Shown: piece by piece, positions 1 to 7,148 of the stretch
How positions within the stretch are numbered: position 1 is the stretch's first letter
How the letters are laid out: each line of letters starts with the position of its first letter
Source of the DNA: an uncultured Collinsella sp.
GTDB lineage: Bacteria; Actinomycetota; Coriobacteriia; Coriobacteriales; Coriobacteriaceae
DNA length: 13,055 nt
Direction of reading: 5' to 3'
Assembly (NCBI GenBank): GCA_958403205.1
Contig: CATXWM010000045.1
Span: 1-13,055 of the forward strand
The notes under the pieces: generated by a model
Databases searched by the model: none
Seen by the model: only the letters and a program-made list of their open reading frames with translations
What the model was told of the DNA's origin: nothing
Program-made: the position numbers and the translations under genes

Positions 1-300
1 GCGCAGGGGGCGCTGACGCGGACCTCCCTCTTACACCACAAAAATTCGCGCGATCACCTGCTGGCCAAAAAACATCAAATTTGAGTACTGTTACCGATTT
101 GGTAGCAGCAATTTTGGACTAATAAGGCCAGATGGCAAGTCGAAATGGCGATGAATGCACGATTTTGATCCGACTATTAGTCCTTATAATGGACATATGT
201 TGTGTAACTTAAGCAAATACTATCTTTTTATATGTTGCAAACAAAGCAGCATTACTCATTTTTGCCATTATTTGGCCACGGACCTTGAAATAAGGGGTCC
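1..300. other. AT-rich left-end region without a convincing gene
   Basis: This stretch is much richer in A and T than the rest of the window and holds no ORF with a good ribosome binding site. Plus frame 1 is open from the edge to TGA at 82-84, and frame 3 is open from the edge to a tandem TAATAA at 120-125. Either could be the tail of a gene that starts outside the window, and the sequence does not decide between them. Visible structures are a stem-loop at 88-108 (8-bp stem with one G-U pair, 5-nt loop), an inverted repeat GGACTAATA (116-124) with TATTAGTCC (175-183), a perfect TATAAT at 185-190, and a GGACC/GGTCC hairpin around 280-300. No function is assigned. Confidence 0.5.
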
Positions 301-303
301 TTA

Positions 304-389
304 GGGTTCGAATCCCATGCGCTGGGCCCAAACAAAAAACGGTCCCCTTGCGAGGACCGTTTCCAATTCAGTGGTGGGCGATGAGGGAT
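304..389. repeat. tRNA-end module, copy 1 (T-arm fragment, hairpin, tRNA-Val 3' fragment)
   Basis: The module begins with a plus-strand T-arm core GGGTTCGAATCCCA (304-317) and an acceptor-like end. A hairpin follows with stem ACGGTCC (339-345) and GGACCGT (354-360). It ends with TCAGTGGTGGGCGATGAGGG (368-387), which is the 3' end of the minus-strand tRNA-Val at 554-573 copied exactly. The match breaks inside the T-stem, so no complete tRNA is present here. The A-run before the hairpin would give a U-tract on a minus-strand transcript, as expected for the terminator of a minus-strand tRNA that has since been truncated. Confidence 0.7.
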
Positions 390-490
390 GTCCGCGTGCG
401 GCTGGCGCCGCCCGCGCCCCGCTTCGTCGCTCCGCTCCTCGCGTGCTGCGCTGGAAAACGCTTCGCGTTTCCTCAGCTCCGCACCCTGTC
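390..490. other. GC-rich filler between two tRNA fragments
   Basis: About 100 very GC-rich bases separate the truncated tRNA-Val end (to 389) from the next T-arm fragment (from 491). A stem-loop pairs GGAAAACGC (453-461) with GCGTTTCC (465-472), with one bulged A, and may extend through GCTG (450-453) and CAGC (474-477). I see no tRNA 5' half, no ribosome binding site and no recognisable peptide. It looks like inserted or rearranged sequence. Confidence 0.4.
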
Positions 491-575
491 GGGTTCGAAT
501 CCCACGCACCGGGCACAAAAAAGAAAGGCTCCCATTGCTGGGAGCCTATCAAATCAGTGGTGGGCGATGAGGGAT
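491..575. repeat. tRNA-end module, copy 2
   Basis: Same architecture as the module at 304-389: T-arm core GGGTTCGAATCCCA (491-504), acceptor-like end, A-rich run, hairpin, then the 3' end of a minus-strand tRNA-Val. Here the tRNA-Val is complete. The two copies are almost the same length (86 and 85 nt). Their outer parts are nearly identical, but the hairpin stems differ in sequence (ACGGTCC against GGCTCCC). The plus-strand T-arm again lacks a matching tRNA 5' half. Confidence 0.7.
514..547 (-). terminator. Intrinsic terminator of tRNA-Val
   Basis: Read on the minus strand, AGGCTCCC (547-540) and GGGAGCCT (533-526) form an 8-bp stem with a 6-nt loop, followed by TTTCTTTTTT (526-517). It starts about 11 nt after the tRNA-Val CCA end. 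Confidence 0.8.
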
Positions 576-633
576 TCGAACCCCCAGCCTTGTGCGTGTA
601 AAGCACCTGCGCTAACCGTTGCGCCAATCGCCC
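558..633 (-). tRNA. tRNA-Val (anticodon TAC), CCA encoded
   Basis: The 76-nt gene folds as a cloverleaf. The acceptor is GGGCGAT (633-627) with ATCGCCC, discriminator A, and CCA encoded at 560-558. The D-stem is GCGC/GCGC. The anticodon loop TTTACAC gives anticodon TAC, which reads GTA and probably other valine codons when U34 is modified. The T-arm is GGGGG-TTCGAAT-CCCTC with one G-U pair. The top anticodon-stem pair (27-43) would be G-A, a minor irregularity. It is the only minus-strand gene I am sure of in the window, and it is transcribed away from asnB. Confidence 0.95.
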
Positions 634-643
634 GTGAGGAGAG

Positions 644-652
644 AGTATAGCA
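644..652 (-). promoter_or_regulatory. Extended -10 promoter element for tRNA-Val
   Basis: On the minus strand TGCTATACT (652-644) is an extended -10 (TGnTATACT), 10 nt ahead of the tRNA 5' end. The -35 position offers only a weak GGTGAA-like hexamer (672-667, 17-nt spacer), which is acceptable for an extended -10 promoter. Confidence 0.6.
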
Positions 653-763
653 AAACAATCGCCCCATTCACCTCATATCCATTAAAGGTAACTGGCGCGT
701 GTCACAGCGGAGCTGATTCAGTTGAGATTGCCTGAACATTCCGCCCCTCTTTACGCCCTCGGG

Positions 764-769
764 TATACT
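764..769 (+). promoter_or_regulatory. Candidate -10 box for asnB
   Basis: TATACT sits in the context GGTATACTCA, identical over 10 nt to the tatA -10 region at 9918-9927. Transcription from about 776 would give a leader of about 45 nt before asnB. The best -35 candidate, TTCCGC (739-744), is poor and has a long 19-nt spacer, so only the -10 is convincing. Confidence 0.45.
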
Positions 770-820
770 CAAAAGCTACTGATTTGATTTGACGCCCAGC
801 AACAGCAGAGGGGATAGTAT

Positions 821-2701
821 ATGTGCGGTTTTGTCGGTTTTGTCGGTGGGACGGATAACCAATCCGAGGTGCTCACCAAGATGATGGACCGCATCGTCCA
901 TCGCGGTCCCGACATGGGCGGTCAGTTTATCGACGGCCGCGTTGCCCTGGGCTTCCGCCGCCTGTCGATCCTCGACCTGACCGAGGCCGGCGCTCAGCCC
1001 ATGGCCAATGAGGACGGCAGCGTCGTCATTGTCTTCAACGGCGAGATCTACAACTTCCAAGAACTCCGTTCCGAGCTCGAGGCCAAGGGCTACAAGTTCC
1101 ACTGCGGCGCCGACACCGAGAGCCTCCTGCACGGCTACGAGGAGTGGGGCGAGGCCGTCCTCGATCGCCTGCGCGGTATGTACGCCTTCGTCATCTGGGA
1201 CAAAAAGAAGAACAAGCTTTTTGGCGCCCGCGACATCTTTGGCATCAAGCCGCTTTACTACTATCCCATGGCCGATGCGGGCGACGGCGCTCCGGGCGTG
1301 CTCTTTGGCTCCGAGATCAAGAGCTTCCTGGACTACCCGCACTTCCACAAGGCGGTCAACAAAAAGGCCCTGCGTCCGTACATGACGCTGCAGTATTCGG
1401 CAACCGAGGAGACCTTCTTCGAGGGTGTCTACAAGCTGCCGCCGGCGCACTACTTTACCGTCGATATCCCGACCGGCAAGATGAACATCGAGCGCTACTG
1501 GGATTGTGATTACTCTGCCGTCGAGAAGCCGTTCGAGGAGTACGTCGACGAGCTGGACGAGGTCGTGCACGAGAGCGTCGAGGCCCATCGCATCGCCGAC
1601 GTCAAGGTCGCGTCGTTCCTCTCCGGTGGCGTCGACTCCAGCTACATCGCCGCTTGCCTCATGCCCGACAAGACCTTCTCGGTGGGCTTTGACTACAAGA
1701 ACTTTAACGAGACCAACTACGCCAAGGAGCTTTCCGATAAGCTCGGCGTCGAAAACGTTCGCAAGATGATTACCGCCGACGAGTTCTTCGGTGCGCTCGA
1801 GGACATCCAATATCACATGGACGAACCGCAGTCCAACCTGTCTTCCGTGCCGCTGTGGTTCTTGGCCGAGATGGCCCGCAAGGACGTCACCGTGGTGCTT
1901 TCGGGCGAAGGCGCCGACGAACTCTTTGGCGGCTACGCCTACTACGAGGATACGGTCCCGGTGCGCAAGTACAAAAAGATGGTGCCGCTGCCCGTCCGTC
2001 GCGCGCTCGGTAACCTGGCGCTGCATATGCCGTACTTCAAGGGACATAACTTCCTGGTCAAGGGTGCCGAGATCCCCGAGAAGTCGTTCCTGGGACAGGC
2101 TCTGGTATGGCCGGAGCGCGAGGTCGACGGCGTGCTCAAGCCCGAGTACAACACCGGCGATGGCGCCTTCGAGCTTGCCGCTCCCATCTATGCGCGCGTG
2201 AAGGGTCAGCCCGAGCTGGTCAAGAAGCAGTACCTGGACATGAACATGTGGCTCCCGGGCGACATTCTGCTCAAGGCCGACAAGATGTGCATGGCACACT
2301 CGCTGGAGCTGCGCGTGCCCTTCCTGGACCGCAAAGTCATGGAGTTCGCCGAGCACATTCCCGACCGCTACCGCATCAACGAGAACGGCAACAAACAGGT
2401 ACTCCGCCACGCTGCCAACAAGTCGCTGCCCGATGAGTGGGCCACCCGTCCCAAGGTGGGCTTCCCGGTGCCGATTGTCTACTGGCTGCGCGAGCAAAAG
2501 TGGTACGACTATGTCAAGGAGTACTTCACCGCGCCGTGGGCAAGTGAGTTCTTCAATACCGACGAGCTCATGCACCTGCTCGATCTGCACTTTGCGGGCA
2601 AGGGCGATTTCCAGCGCAAGATCTATACGCCGCTCGTGTTCTTGGTGTGGTACAAGCGCTTCTTTATCGACGAGGGCCAGCCTTCTGTTCAGGCTGCCTA
2701 G
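821..2701 (+). CDS. asnB: Asparagine synthase, glutamine-hydrolysing
   Basis: This enzyme makes L-asparagine from L-aspartate, ATP and glutamine in the cytoplasm. Its 626 residues match the usual two-domain AsnB. The start is fixed because the mature enzyme needs Cys at residue 2 as N-terminal nucleophile (MCGFVG), and AGAGGGG (807-813) lies just upstream. The N-terminal class II glutaminase domain (about 1-210) shows HRGPD (27-31), RRLSILDL (46-53), NGEIYN (73-78) and GADTE (96-100). The synthetase domain carries the ATP pyrophosphatase loop SGGVDSS (268-274) and SGEGADELFGGY (361-372), with KADKMCMAHSLELRVPFLD further on. It stands alone between a divergent tRNA-Val and a strong terminator, so it is probably monocistronic. 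The family assignment is secure. Confidence 0.97.
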   Translation: MCGFVGFVGGTDNQSEVLTKMMDRIVHRGPDMGGQFIDGRVALGFRRLSILDLTEAGAQPMANEDGSVVIVFNGEIYNFQELRSELEAKGYKFHCGADTESLLHGYEEWGEAVLDRLRGMYAFVIWDKKKNKLFGARDIFGIKPLYYYPMADAGDGAPGVLFGSEIKSFLDYPHFHKAVNKKALRPYMTLQYSATEETFFEGVYKLPPAHYFTVDIPTGKMNIERYWDCDYSAVEKPFEEYVDELDEVVHESVEAHRIADVKVASFLSGGVDSSYIAACLMPDKTFSVGFDYKNFNETNYAKELSDKLGVENVRKMITADEFFGALEDIQYHMDEPQSNLSSVPLWFLAEMARKDVTVVLSGEGADELFGGYAYYEDTVPVRKYKKMVPLPVRRALGNLALHMPYFKGHNFLVKGAEIPEKSFLGQALVWPEREVDGVLKPEYNTGDGAFELAAPIYARVKGQPELVKKQYLDMNMWLPGDILLKADKMCMAHSLELRVPFLDRKVMEFAEHIPDRYRINENGNKQVLRHAANKSLPDEWATRPKVGFPVPIVYWLREQKWYDYVKEYFTAPWASEFFNTDELMHLLDLHFAGKGDFQRKIYTPLVFLVWYKRFFIDEGQPSVQAA

Positions 2702-2726
2702 TCTCGGCCTACGAATGCCTGCGCGT

Positions 2727-2751
2727 AACGGCTCCTCCGGGAGCCGTTTTT
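2727..2751 (+). terminator. Intrinsic terminator after asnB
   Basis: AACGGCTCC (2727-2735) pairs with GGAGCCGTT (2740-2748) around a TCCG loop and runs into a short T-tract. It closes the asnB transcript before murE. Confidence 0.85.
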
Positions 2752-2813
2752 GCGCGAGCACGTTTCAGTTACTATGAAAACCGTCCCTGCCAAATGGCTG
2801 AGAAAGGTGAAAG

Positions 2814-4376
2814 ATGCACCATTCGGATTCCGCGACCGTGACCACGGTCGATACGCTTGCCAAGCTGCTCGATGTGTGCGGCGAGCTGCGCGCATCAGAG
2901 CAGGTTGACGAGCGTGCCGTGACCGGTTGCTCGTTTGATTCGCGCGCGGTCTCGGCAGGTGACGTGTTCTTCTGTAAAGGTGCTGCCTTTAAGCCCGCGT
3001 TTTTGAGCATGGCGCTCGATGCGGGCGCCGTCGCATTTGTGTGCGAGGAGTCACTGGTCGAGTCTCTGGAGTCGCTGGCGAAGGAGAGCGGTGCTGCGAT
3101 GCTGGTTGTTGATAGCGTTCGCACGGCCATGGCCCTGTTGCCGCCGGAGGTCTATGACCGTCCCGACCACGACGTCAAGATCGTGGGCATCACCGGCACC
3201 AAGGGAAAGACCACGGCCGCTTTTATGCTCCAGTCCATCATCAAGGCGGCGGGCGAGTCCTGCGGCATGATCGGTTCGGTGAACACCGACGATGGTATCG
3301 AGTGCTACGAGAGCACCAACACCACGCCCGAGGCCCCCGAGATCTGGCGCCATATCGCCAACTGTCGCACGTCCGGTCGCCAGTCCATGGTCATGGAGGT
3401 TTCGAGCCAGGCGCTCAAGTACCAACGCGTCGAGAATCTGCCGTTTGACGTGGCGTGCTTCCTCAACATCGGCCGCGACCACATCTCGCCGATCGAACAC
3501 CCCACGTTTGAGGATTATTTTGAGAGCAAACTCAGGATCTTTGACCAGGCAAAGACCGCCGTGGTGAATCTGGGCACCGAAGAGGTCGACCGTGTGCTGG
3601 AGGCAGCGTCGACGGCCGATCGCTTGGTGACCGTTGGGGTCGAGCATCCCGAGGCAAGCCTGTGGGCGAGCGACGTACGCATGGTCGGCTTTAGCATCGA
3701 GTTCAACTTGCATGGCCTGTGTGCCGACGAGTCCGAGGCGGGGGAGAAGGTCCTGCTGGGTATCGCGGGAGACTTTAACGTGGAAAACGCGCTGGTCGCT
3801 ATCGCCGCTGCGCGCGAGATCGGCATCGGTATCGATGCCATCAAGAAGGGCCTCTCCAAACTGCGTGTGCCGGGCCGTATGGAGGTCGTGGAGTCGAAGG
3901 ACGGTCGCGTGATCTGCGTCGTCGACTATGCGCACAACCAGCTTTCGTTCCGTTCGCTTTTCTCGTCGGTCAAGCGCGCGTTTCCCGCTAGCCCCGTCAT
4001 TGTGCTGTTTGGCGCTGCCGGCGGCAAGGCGCAGGAGCGCCGCGAGCAGCTTCCGCGCGAGGCCGCACCGTATTCCGACCTGATGATCTTTGCCAACGAG
4101 GATCCAGCTCACGAGGACCCGATGAAGGTCTGTCGCGAGCTAGCCGAGCATGTTCCCGACGATACGCCGAACAAGATCATCCTCGACCGCGAAGCCGCTG
4201 TGCATGCGGCGTTCAAGGCGGCGCGCGAGGAGTACGTCAACCCCGATGCTCCCACCATTGTCTTGCTGCTGGCAAAGGGTGACGAGGAGCTCATGCACGT
4301 GGGCGACGAGTTCGTGCCCATCGAGAGCGACCTTTCGTTGGCCAATCGCTTGATCGATGTTACCCAGTTTGACTAA
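2814..4376 (+). CDS. murE: UDP-N-acetylmuramyl-tripeptide synthetase (MurE family, probably L-Lys type)
   Basis: This Mur ligase adds the third amino acid of the peptidoglycan stem peptide to UDP-MurNAc-L-Ala-D-Glu, using ATP. It is 520 residues, the normal length. The N-terminal domain has FDSRAVSAGDVFF (41-53). The central ATPase domain has GITGTKGKTT (125-134), NTTPEAPE (169-176) and MEVSSQAL (194-201). DHISPIEHPTFEDYFESK (222-239) carries the probable carbamylated Lys239 and resembles streptococcal L-lysine MurE. FNVENALVA (321-329), VPGRME (352-357) and DYAHN (371-375) follow. Where meso-DAP enzymes have DNPR, this one has EDPA (429-432), so meso-diaminopimelate is an unlikely substrate; lysine or ornithine is inferred. 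GAAAGGTG (2802-2809) supports this ATG. It follows the asnB terminator; TACTAT at 2770-2775 is a possible -10. Confidence 0.92.
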   Translation: MHHSDSATVTTVDTLAKLLDVCGELRASEQVDERAVTGCSFDSRAVSAGDVFFCKGAAFKPAFLSMALDAGAVAFVCEESLVESLESLAKESGAAMLVVDSVRTAMALLPPEVYDRPDHDVKIVGITGTKGKTTAAFMLQSIIKAAGESCGMIGSVNTDDGIECYESTNTTPEAPEIWRHIANCRTSGRQSMVMEVSSQALKYQRVENLPFDVACFLNIGRDHISPIEHPTFEDYFESKLRIFDQAKTAVVNLGTEEVDRVLEAASTADRLVTVGVEHPEASLWASDVRMVGFSIEFNLHGLCADESEAGEKVLLGIAGDFNVENALVAIAAAREIGIGIDAIKKGLSKLRVPGRMEVVESKDGRVICVVDYAHNQLSFRSLFSSVKRAFPASPVIVLFGAAGGKAQERREQLPREAAPYSDLMIFANEDPAHEDPMKVCRELAEHVPDDTPNKIILDREAAVHAAFKAAREEYVNPDAPTIVLLLAKGDEELMHVGDEFVPIESDLSLANRLIDVTQFD

Positions 4377-4385
4377 TGAACCATG

Positions 4386-4418
4386 ATGGCGGCGGCGCCC
4401 TGAGTGCGCTGTCGCCAT
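4386..4418 (+). other. Stem-loop after murE, weak terminator candidate
   Basis: ATGGCG (4386-4391) pairs with CGCCAT (4413-4418), with an inner GCGC/GCGC stem (4395-4398 and 4406-4409). There is no T-tract, so efficient termination is doubtful; it may mark a transcript end or stabilise the murE 3' end. Confidence 0.35.
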
Positions 4419-4483
4419 AAGCGTGTTCCCTCAATCAAAACATGCCGTCCAAGTCCAAACCCTTCTACGTAAACGGAGTAACC

Positions 4484-5395
4484 ATGTCCCACAACACCCT
4501 GCCGACCGTTGCCGAGCTTTCGGGCGAGATGCGCGAGCGCTTGGCCAAGGTCAAGTACGTCTTTACCGACCTGGATGCCACGATGCTTGCACCCGGCTCG
4601 TGCGTGCTGCGCGACAACGACGGCAACCCTTCGACCAAACTCGTCGAGGCCGTCGTGGCGCTCGCTCGCGCTGGTATTCAGGTGGTTCCCACCTCGGGCC
4701 GCAACCGTACCATGATCCACGAGGACGCGCGCGTGCTCGGCCTCAACTCCTACATCGGCGAGATGGGCGGCCTGGTCATGTACGATCTCAAAGCCAACGA
4801 TTGGGAGTATCTGACCGGCGACATGCCCTACGACCCCTCTTGCGGTCTCACGCCGCACCAGGTGATCGAGCAGACCGGCGTGTGCGAGAAGATCCTCGCC
4901 CGCTGGCCGCACAAGATCGAGTACCACAACGACATGTCGACCGGTTACAAATACCGTGAGGTCACCGTCGGCATGCGCGGCGATGTGCCCGACGATGAGG
5001 TCCAGGCCATCCTGGACGAGGCCGGCTGCGGTCTGATCTGGGCTTGCAACGGCCATCTGACTCACCTGTCCAAGCCGACGACGCTCGAACTCGATCGCGT
5101 CGAGGACGGCCGCGCCTTCAACATCAATCCGGCGGGTCTCAACAAGGGCGTTGCCATTGCGCGCTTCTGCGAGCACCTAGGGATCGAGCGCGAGGAGACG
5201 CTCGCGCTCGGCGACTCCGAGTCCGACTTCTACATGGCCGATCACGTGGGCACGTTCTGCTTGGTCGAGAATGGCCTGACGAGCGCCGGCGCGCCCGAGT
5301 TCCTGGCTGCTTGCGAGAACGCTTTCGTTACGCGCGGCAAAATTGTCGACGGTTGGGCGGCGACGGCAGAGCTGCTGGTCGCGGCGCGTTCGTAG
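4484..5395 (+). CDS. Cof-type HAD-IIB family hydrolase (phosphatase)
   Basis: This is a haloacid-dehalogenase-superfamily phosphatase of the Cof type; the substrate, probably a sugar or nucleotide phosphate, cannot be read from the sequence. From ATG 4484 it has 303 residues. Motif I is DLDATM (29-34), with Asp29 as the expected nucleophile and Asp31 as general acid. Motif II is PTSGR (69-73), motif III has Lys221 in GLNKGVAIARF, and motif IV is GDSESD (243-248). The insert between motifs II and III fits a C2B cap. I prefer ATG 4484 because GGAG (4475-4478) precedes it at good spacing; an in-frame ATG at 4442 has no ribosome binding site and would add 14 untypical residues. It lies between murE and murI in the same direction, but a cell-wall role is not shown. 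Confidence 0.88.
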   Translation: MSHNTLPTVAELSGEMRERLAKVKYVFTDLDATMLAPGSCVLRDNDGNPSTKLVEAVVALARAGIQVVPTSGRNRTMIHEDARVLGLNSYIGEMGGLVMYDLKANDWEYLTGDMPYDPSCGLTPHQVIEQTGVCEKILARWPHKIEYHNDMSTGYKYREVTVGMRGDVPDDEVQAILDEAGCGLIWACNGHLTHLSKPTTLELDRVEDGRAFNINPAGLNKGVAIARFCEHLGIEREETLALGDSESDFYMADHVGTFCLVENGLTSAGAPEFLAACENAFVTRGKIVDGWAATAELLVAARS

Positions 5396-5446
5396 CGCGG
5401 CGTCGCTGCACTTGGACATGTCTTTTCGAGAGAGACTGGTGAGGTA

Positions 5447-6331
5447 ATGTCCGATATCGAGAATCCGGCAGGCGACACGCGCCCGATTGGCGTGTTCGAT
5501 TCTGGTTTGGGCGGTCTGACGGTTGCGCGCGCGATTGCGACGGCGCTGCCGCACGAGTCCGTCTACTACTTTGGCGACACCAAGCGCTGCCCCTACGGCA
5601 CCCGCACCGAGGATGAGGTGCGCTCGTTTGCGTTGCAGGCGGGTCGTTGGCTTTCGAAGCACGACGTCAAGATTATGGTCATCGCTTGCAACACGGCGAC
5701 CGCTGCGGCCTTGCGTCTGGCCCAGCAGGTGCTCGACGTTCCCGTCATCGGTGTGATCGCGCCGGGTGCCCGTGCGGCGATCAACAGCACCCGCTCGCGT
5801 CGCGTGGGCGTGCTCGCCACCAACCTCACCATTCGCTCGGGCGCCTACACGCGCGCCATTCAGGACCTGGATGCCGGCGTCGATGTATACGGCTGTCCTG
5901 CCTCGAGCTTTGTTGAGGTTGTCGAACACGAGCTCGCCTCAGGTGCACATCTGCAGGAACAGTGGCTTGAGAACGAGGACATCTTCGATACGCCTGCCGT
6001 GCGTGCGCTGGTGGGTGCCACGGTTGAGCCGCTGCGCGACCACGGTATCGATACCGTGGTGCTCGGCTGTACGCATTTTCCGCTGTTGGTGGGACCTATC
6101 CGGCATGCGCTGGGGCCTGGGGTGCGCGTCGTGAGTTCCGCCGAGGAGACCACGCGCGAGCTGACCGATATCCTCACGCGCCGCGAGCAGCTGGCGGGCG
6201 ACGCCGCCGAGCCGCAGCATCGTTTTGCCACGACGGCCGATAACATTGCCGAGTTTGCGGTGGCGGGTAGCTTTATCTTTGGTCAGCCGCTCAAGAGCAT
6301 CGAACATATCGATATCGATGAGCTGAAATAG
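5447..6331 (+). CDS. murI: Glutamate racemase
   Basis: The enzyme converts L-glutamate to D-glutamate, the second residue of the peptidoglycan stem peptide, without a cofactor. It has 294 residues, a little longer than many family members because of an N-terminal lead of about 12 residues and a short tail. Signature motifs are GVFDSGLGGLT (15-25), YFGDTKRCPYG (41-51), ACNTAT (80-85) with catalytic Cys81, and VLGCTHFPLL (205-214) with catalytic Cys208. The two-cysteine acid/base pair expected for the family is therefore intact. GGTGAGG (5438-5444) supports the start. It begins 51 nt after the HAD gene and is followed 54 nt later by rph, an order also seen in other Gram-positives. Together with murE it gives the window two steps of peptidoglycan precursor synthesis. 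Confidence 0.96.
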   Translation: MSDIENPAGDTRPIGVFDSGLGGLTVARAIATALPHESVYYFGDTKRCPYGTRTEDEVRSFALQAGRWLSKHDVKIMVIACNTATAAALRLAQQVLDVPVIGVIAPGARAAINSTRSRRVGVLATNLTIRSGAYTRAIQDLDAGVDVYGCPASSFVEVVEHELASGAHLQEQWLENEDIFDTPAVRALVGATVEPLRDHGIDTVVLGCTHFPLLVGPIRHALGPGVRVVSSAEETTRELTDILTRREQLAGDAAEPQHRFATTADNIAEFAVAGSFIFGQPLKSIEHIDIDELK

Positions 6332-6385
6332 ATATAAGGCAGCCGTCAAGGCCTTCGCCACATCTTTTGCCGAAAGGATATTTCT

Positions 6386-7111
6386 ATGGAGTACATGCAG
6401 GTCAACCGCGCTAACGGTCGCGACGCCAACGAGTTGCGCCCCGTTAAGCTCACCCGTGGCGTCATGAAGCACGCCCACGGCTCGTGTTTGACCGAGTTCG
6501 GTGACACGCGCGTGCTGTGCGCCGCCACTATCGAGGAGGGCGTGCCGGGCTGGCGAAAGGGAGCTAAGGCCGGCTGGGTGACCGCGGAATACGCCATGCT
6601 GCCGGCGTCGACCGGCAAGCGCTGCAAGCGCGAGCACGCCAACCGCAAGGGCCGCTCTATGGAGATCGAGCGCCTCATTGGCCGCAGCCTGCGTACCGTC
6701 GTCAACATGAAGGCGCTCGGCGAGTACACCGTCACCGTTGACTGCGATGTGATTCAGGCCGATGGCGGCACGCGTACAGCGAGCATCACCGGCGCCTGGG
6801 TGGCGCTGCACGACGCCCTCGCCATGTGGGTCGAGGCGGGCAAGATCGAGCGCATCCCGCTTATCGGCCAGGTGGCTGCCATCTCCATGGGCGTTGTCGA
6901 CGGCAATACGCTGCTTGACCTCGATTATTCCGAGGACAGTCACGCCGAGGTCGACATGAACCTCGTCGCCACCGACACCGGCGAGATGATCGAGCTCCAG
7001 GGCACCGGCGAGCAGGCGCCCTTCGACCGCAAACGCCTCAACGCCCTGCTTGACCTGGGCGACAAGGGTATCGCCGAGCTCATCGAGCTTCAGCGCCAAG
7101 CCATCGCCTAA
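6386..7111 (+). CDS. rph: Ribonuclease PH
   Basis: RNase PH is a phosphorolytic 3'-to-5' exoribonuclease that trims tRNA 3' ends, using phosphate and releasing nucleoside diphosphates. It acts as a hexamer in the cytoplasm. The 241 residues match the family length. Conserved blocks are NGRDANELRPV (10-20), GDTRVLCAATIEEGVP (39-54), GWVTAEYAMLP (63-73), the phosphate-binding region ending GRSMEIERLIGRSLR (89-103), DCDVIQADGGTRTASITGA (119-137), and the metal-binding acidic cluster in LLDLDYSED (D178, D180, D184). AAAGGA (6373-6378) supports ATG 6386; a second in-frame ATG at 6395 cannot be excluded. It sits between murI and rdgB. The stop codon overlaps the left arm of a hairpin at 7110-7146. 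Confidence 0.96.
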   Translation: MEYMQVNRANGRDANELRPVKLTRGVMKHAHGSCLTEFGDTRVLCAATIEEGVPGWRKGAKAGWVTAEYAMLPASTGKRCKREHANRKGRSMEIERLIGRSLRTVVNMKALGEYTVTVDCDVIQADGGTRTASITGAWVALHDALAMWVEAGKIERIPLIGQVAAISMGVVDGNTLLDLDYSEDSHAEVDMNLVATDTGEMIELQGTGEQAPFDRKRLNALLDLGDKGIAELIELQRQAIA

Positions 7112-7148
7112 CCTGCCAAAAAGGGACAGGTTTATTTTGGTAGGTTTT
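7110..7148 (+). other. Palindromic stem-loop with two competing folds after rph
   Basis: AACCTGCCAAAA (7110-7121) pairs with TTTTGGTAGGTT (7135-7146) over 12 bp with one G-U, and TT follows. AACCTG (7110-7115) can instead pair with CAGGTT (7127-7132). The long fold is a weak terminator candidate. The rest of the gap to rdgB (7149-7252) holds a G-rich run with AGGGG/CCCCT pairing but no clear promoter. Confidence 0.6.

Noticed and set aside
1..84. Plus-strand gene tail ending at TGA 82-84
   Set aside because: Two frames are open from the edge and neither peptide is recognisable, so I cannot choose one as coding.
88..108. Stem-loop CTGTTACC/GGTAGCAG as a terminator
   Set aside because: The stem has a G-U pair and is followed by CAATTTT rather than a T-tract; no upstream gene is established.
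252..650. Several overlapping open frames with peptides such as GFEP and RDSNPQP
   Set aside because: These peptides are translations of tRNA T-arm sequence and flanking terminators; there are no ribosome binding sites.
776..2761. Long minus-strand open frame (661 codons) opposite asnB
   Set aside because: It mirrors asnB codon bias in GC-rich DNA; it has no family motifs, and asnB on the plus strand is unmistakable.
3051..4112. Minus-strand open frame of 353 codons opposite murE
   Set aside because: It is an antisense shadow of a clear Mur ligase, without motifs or a convincing start.
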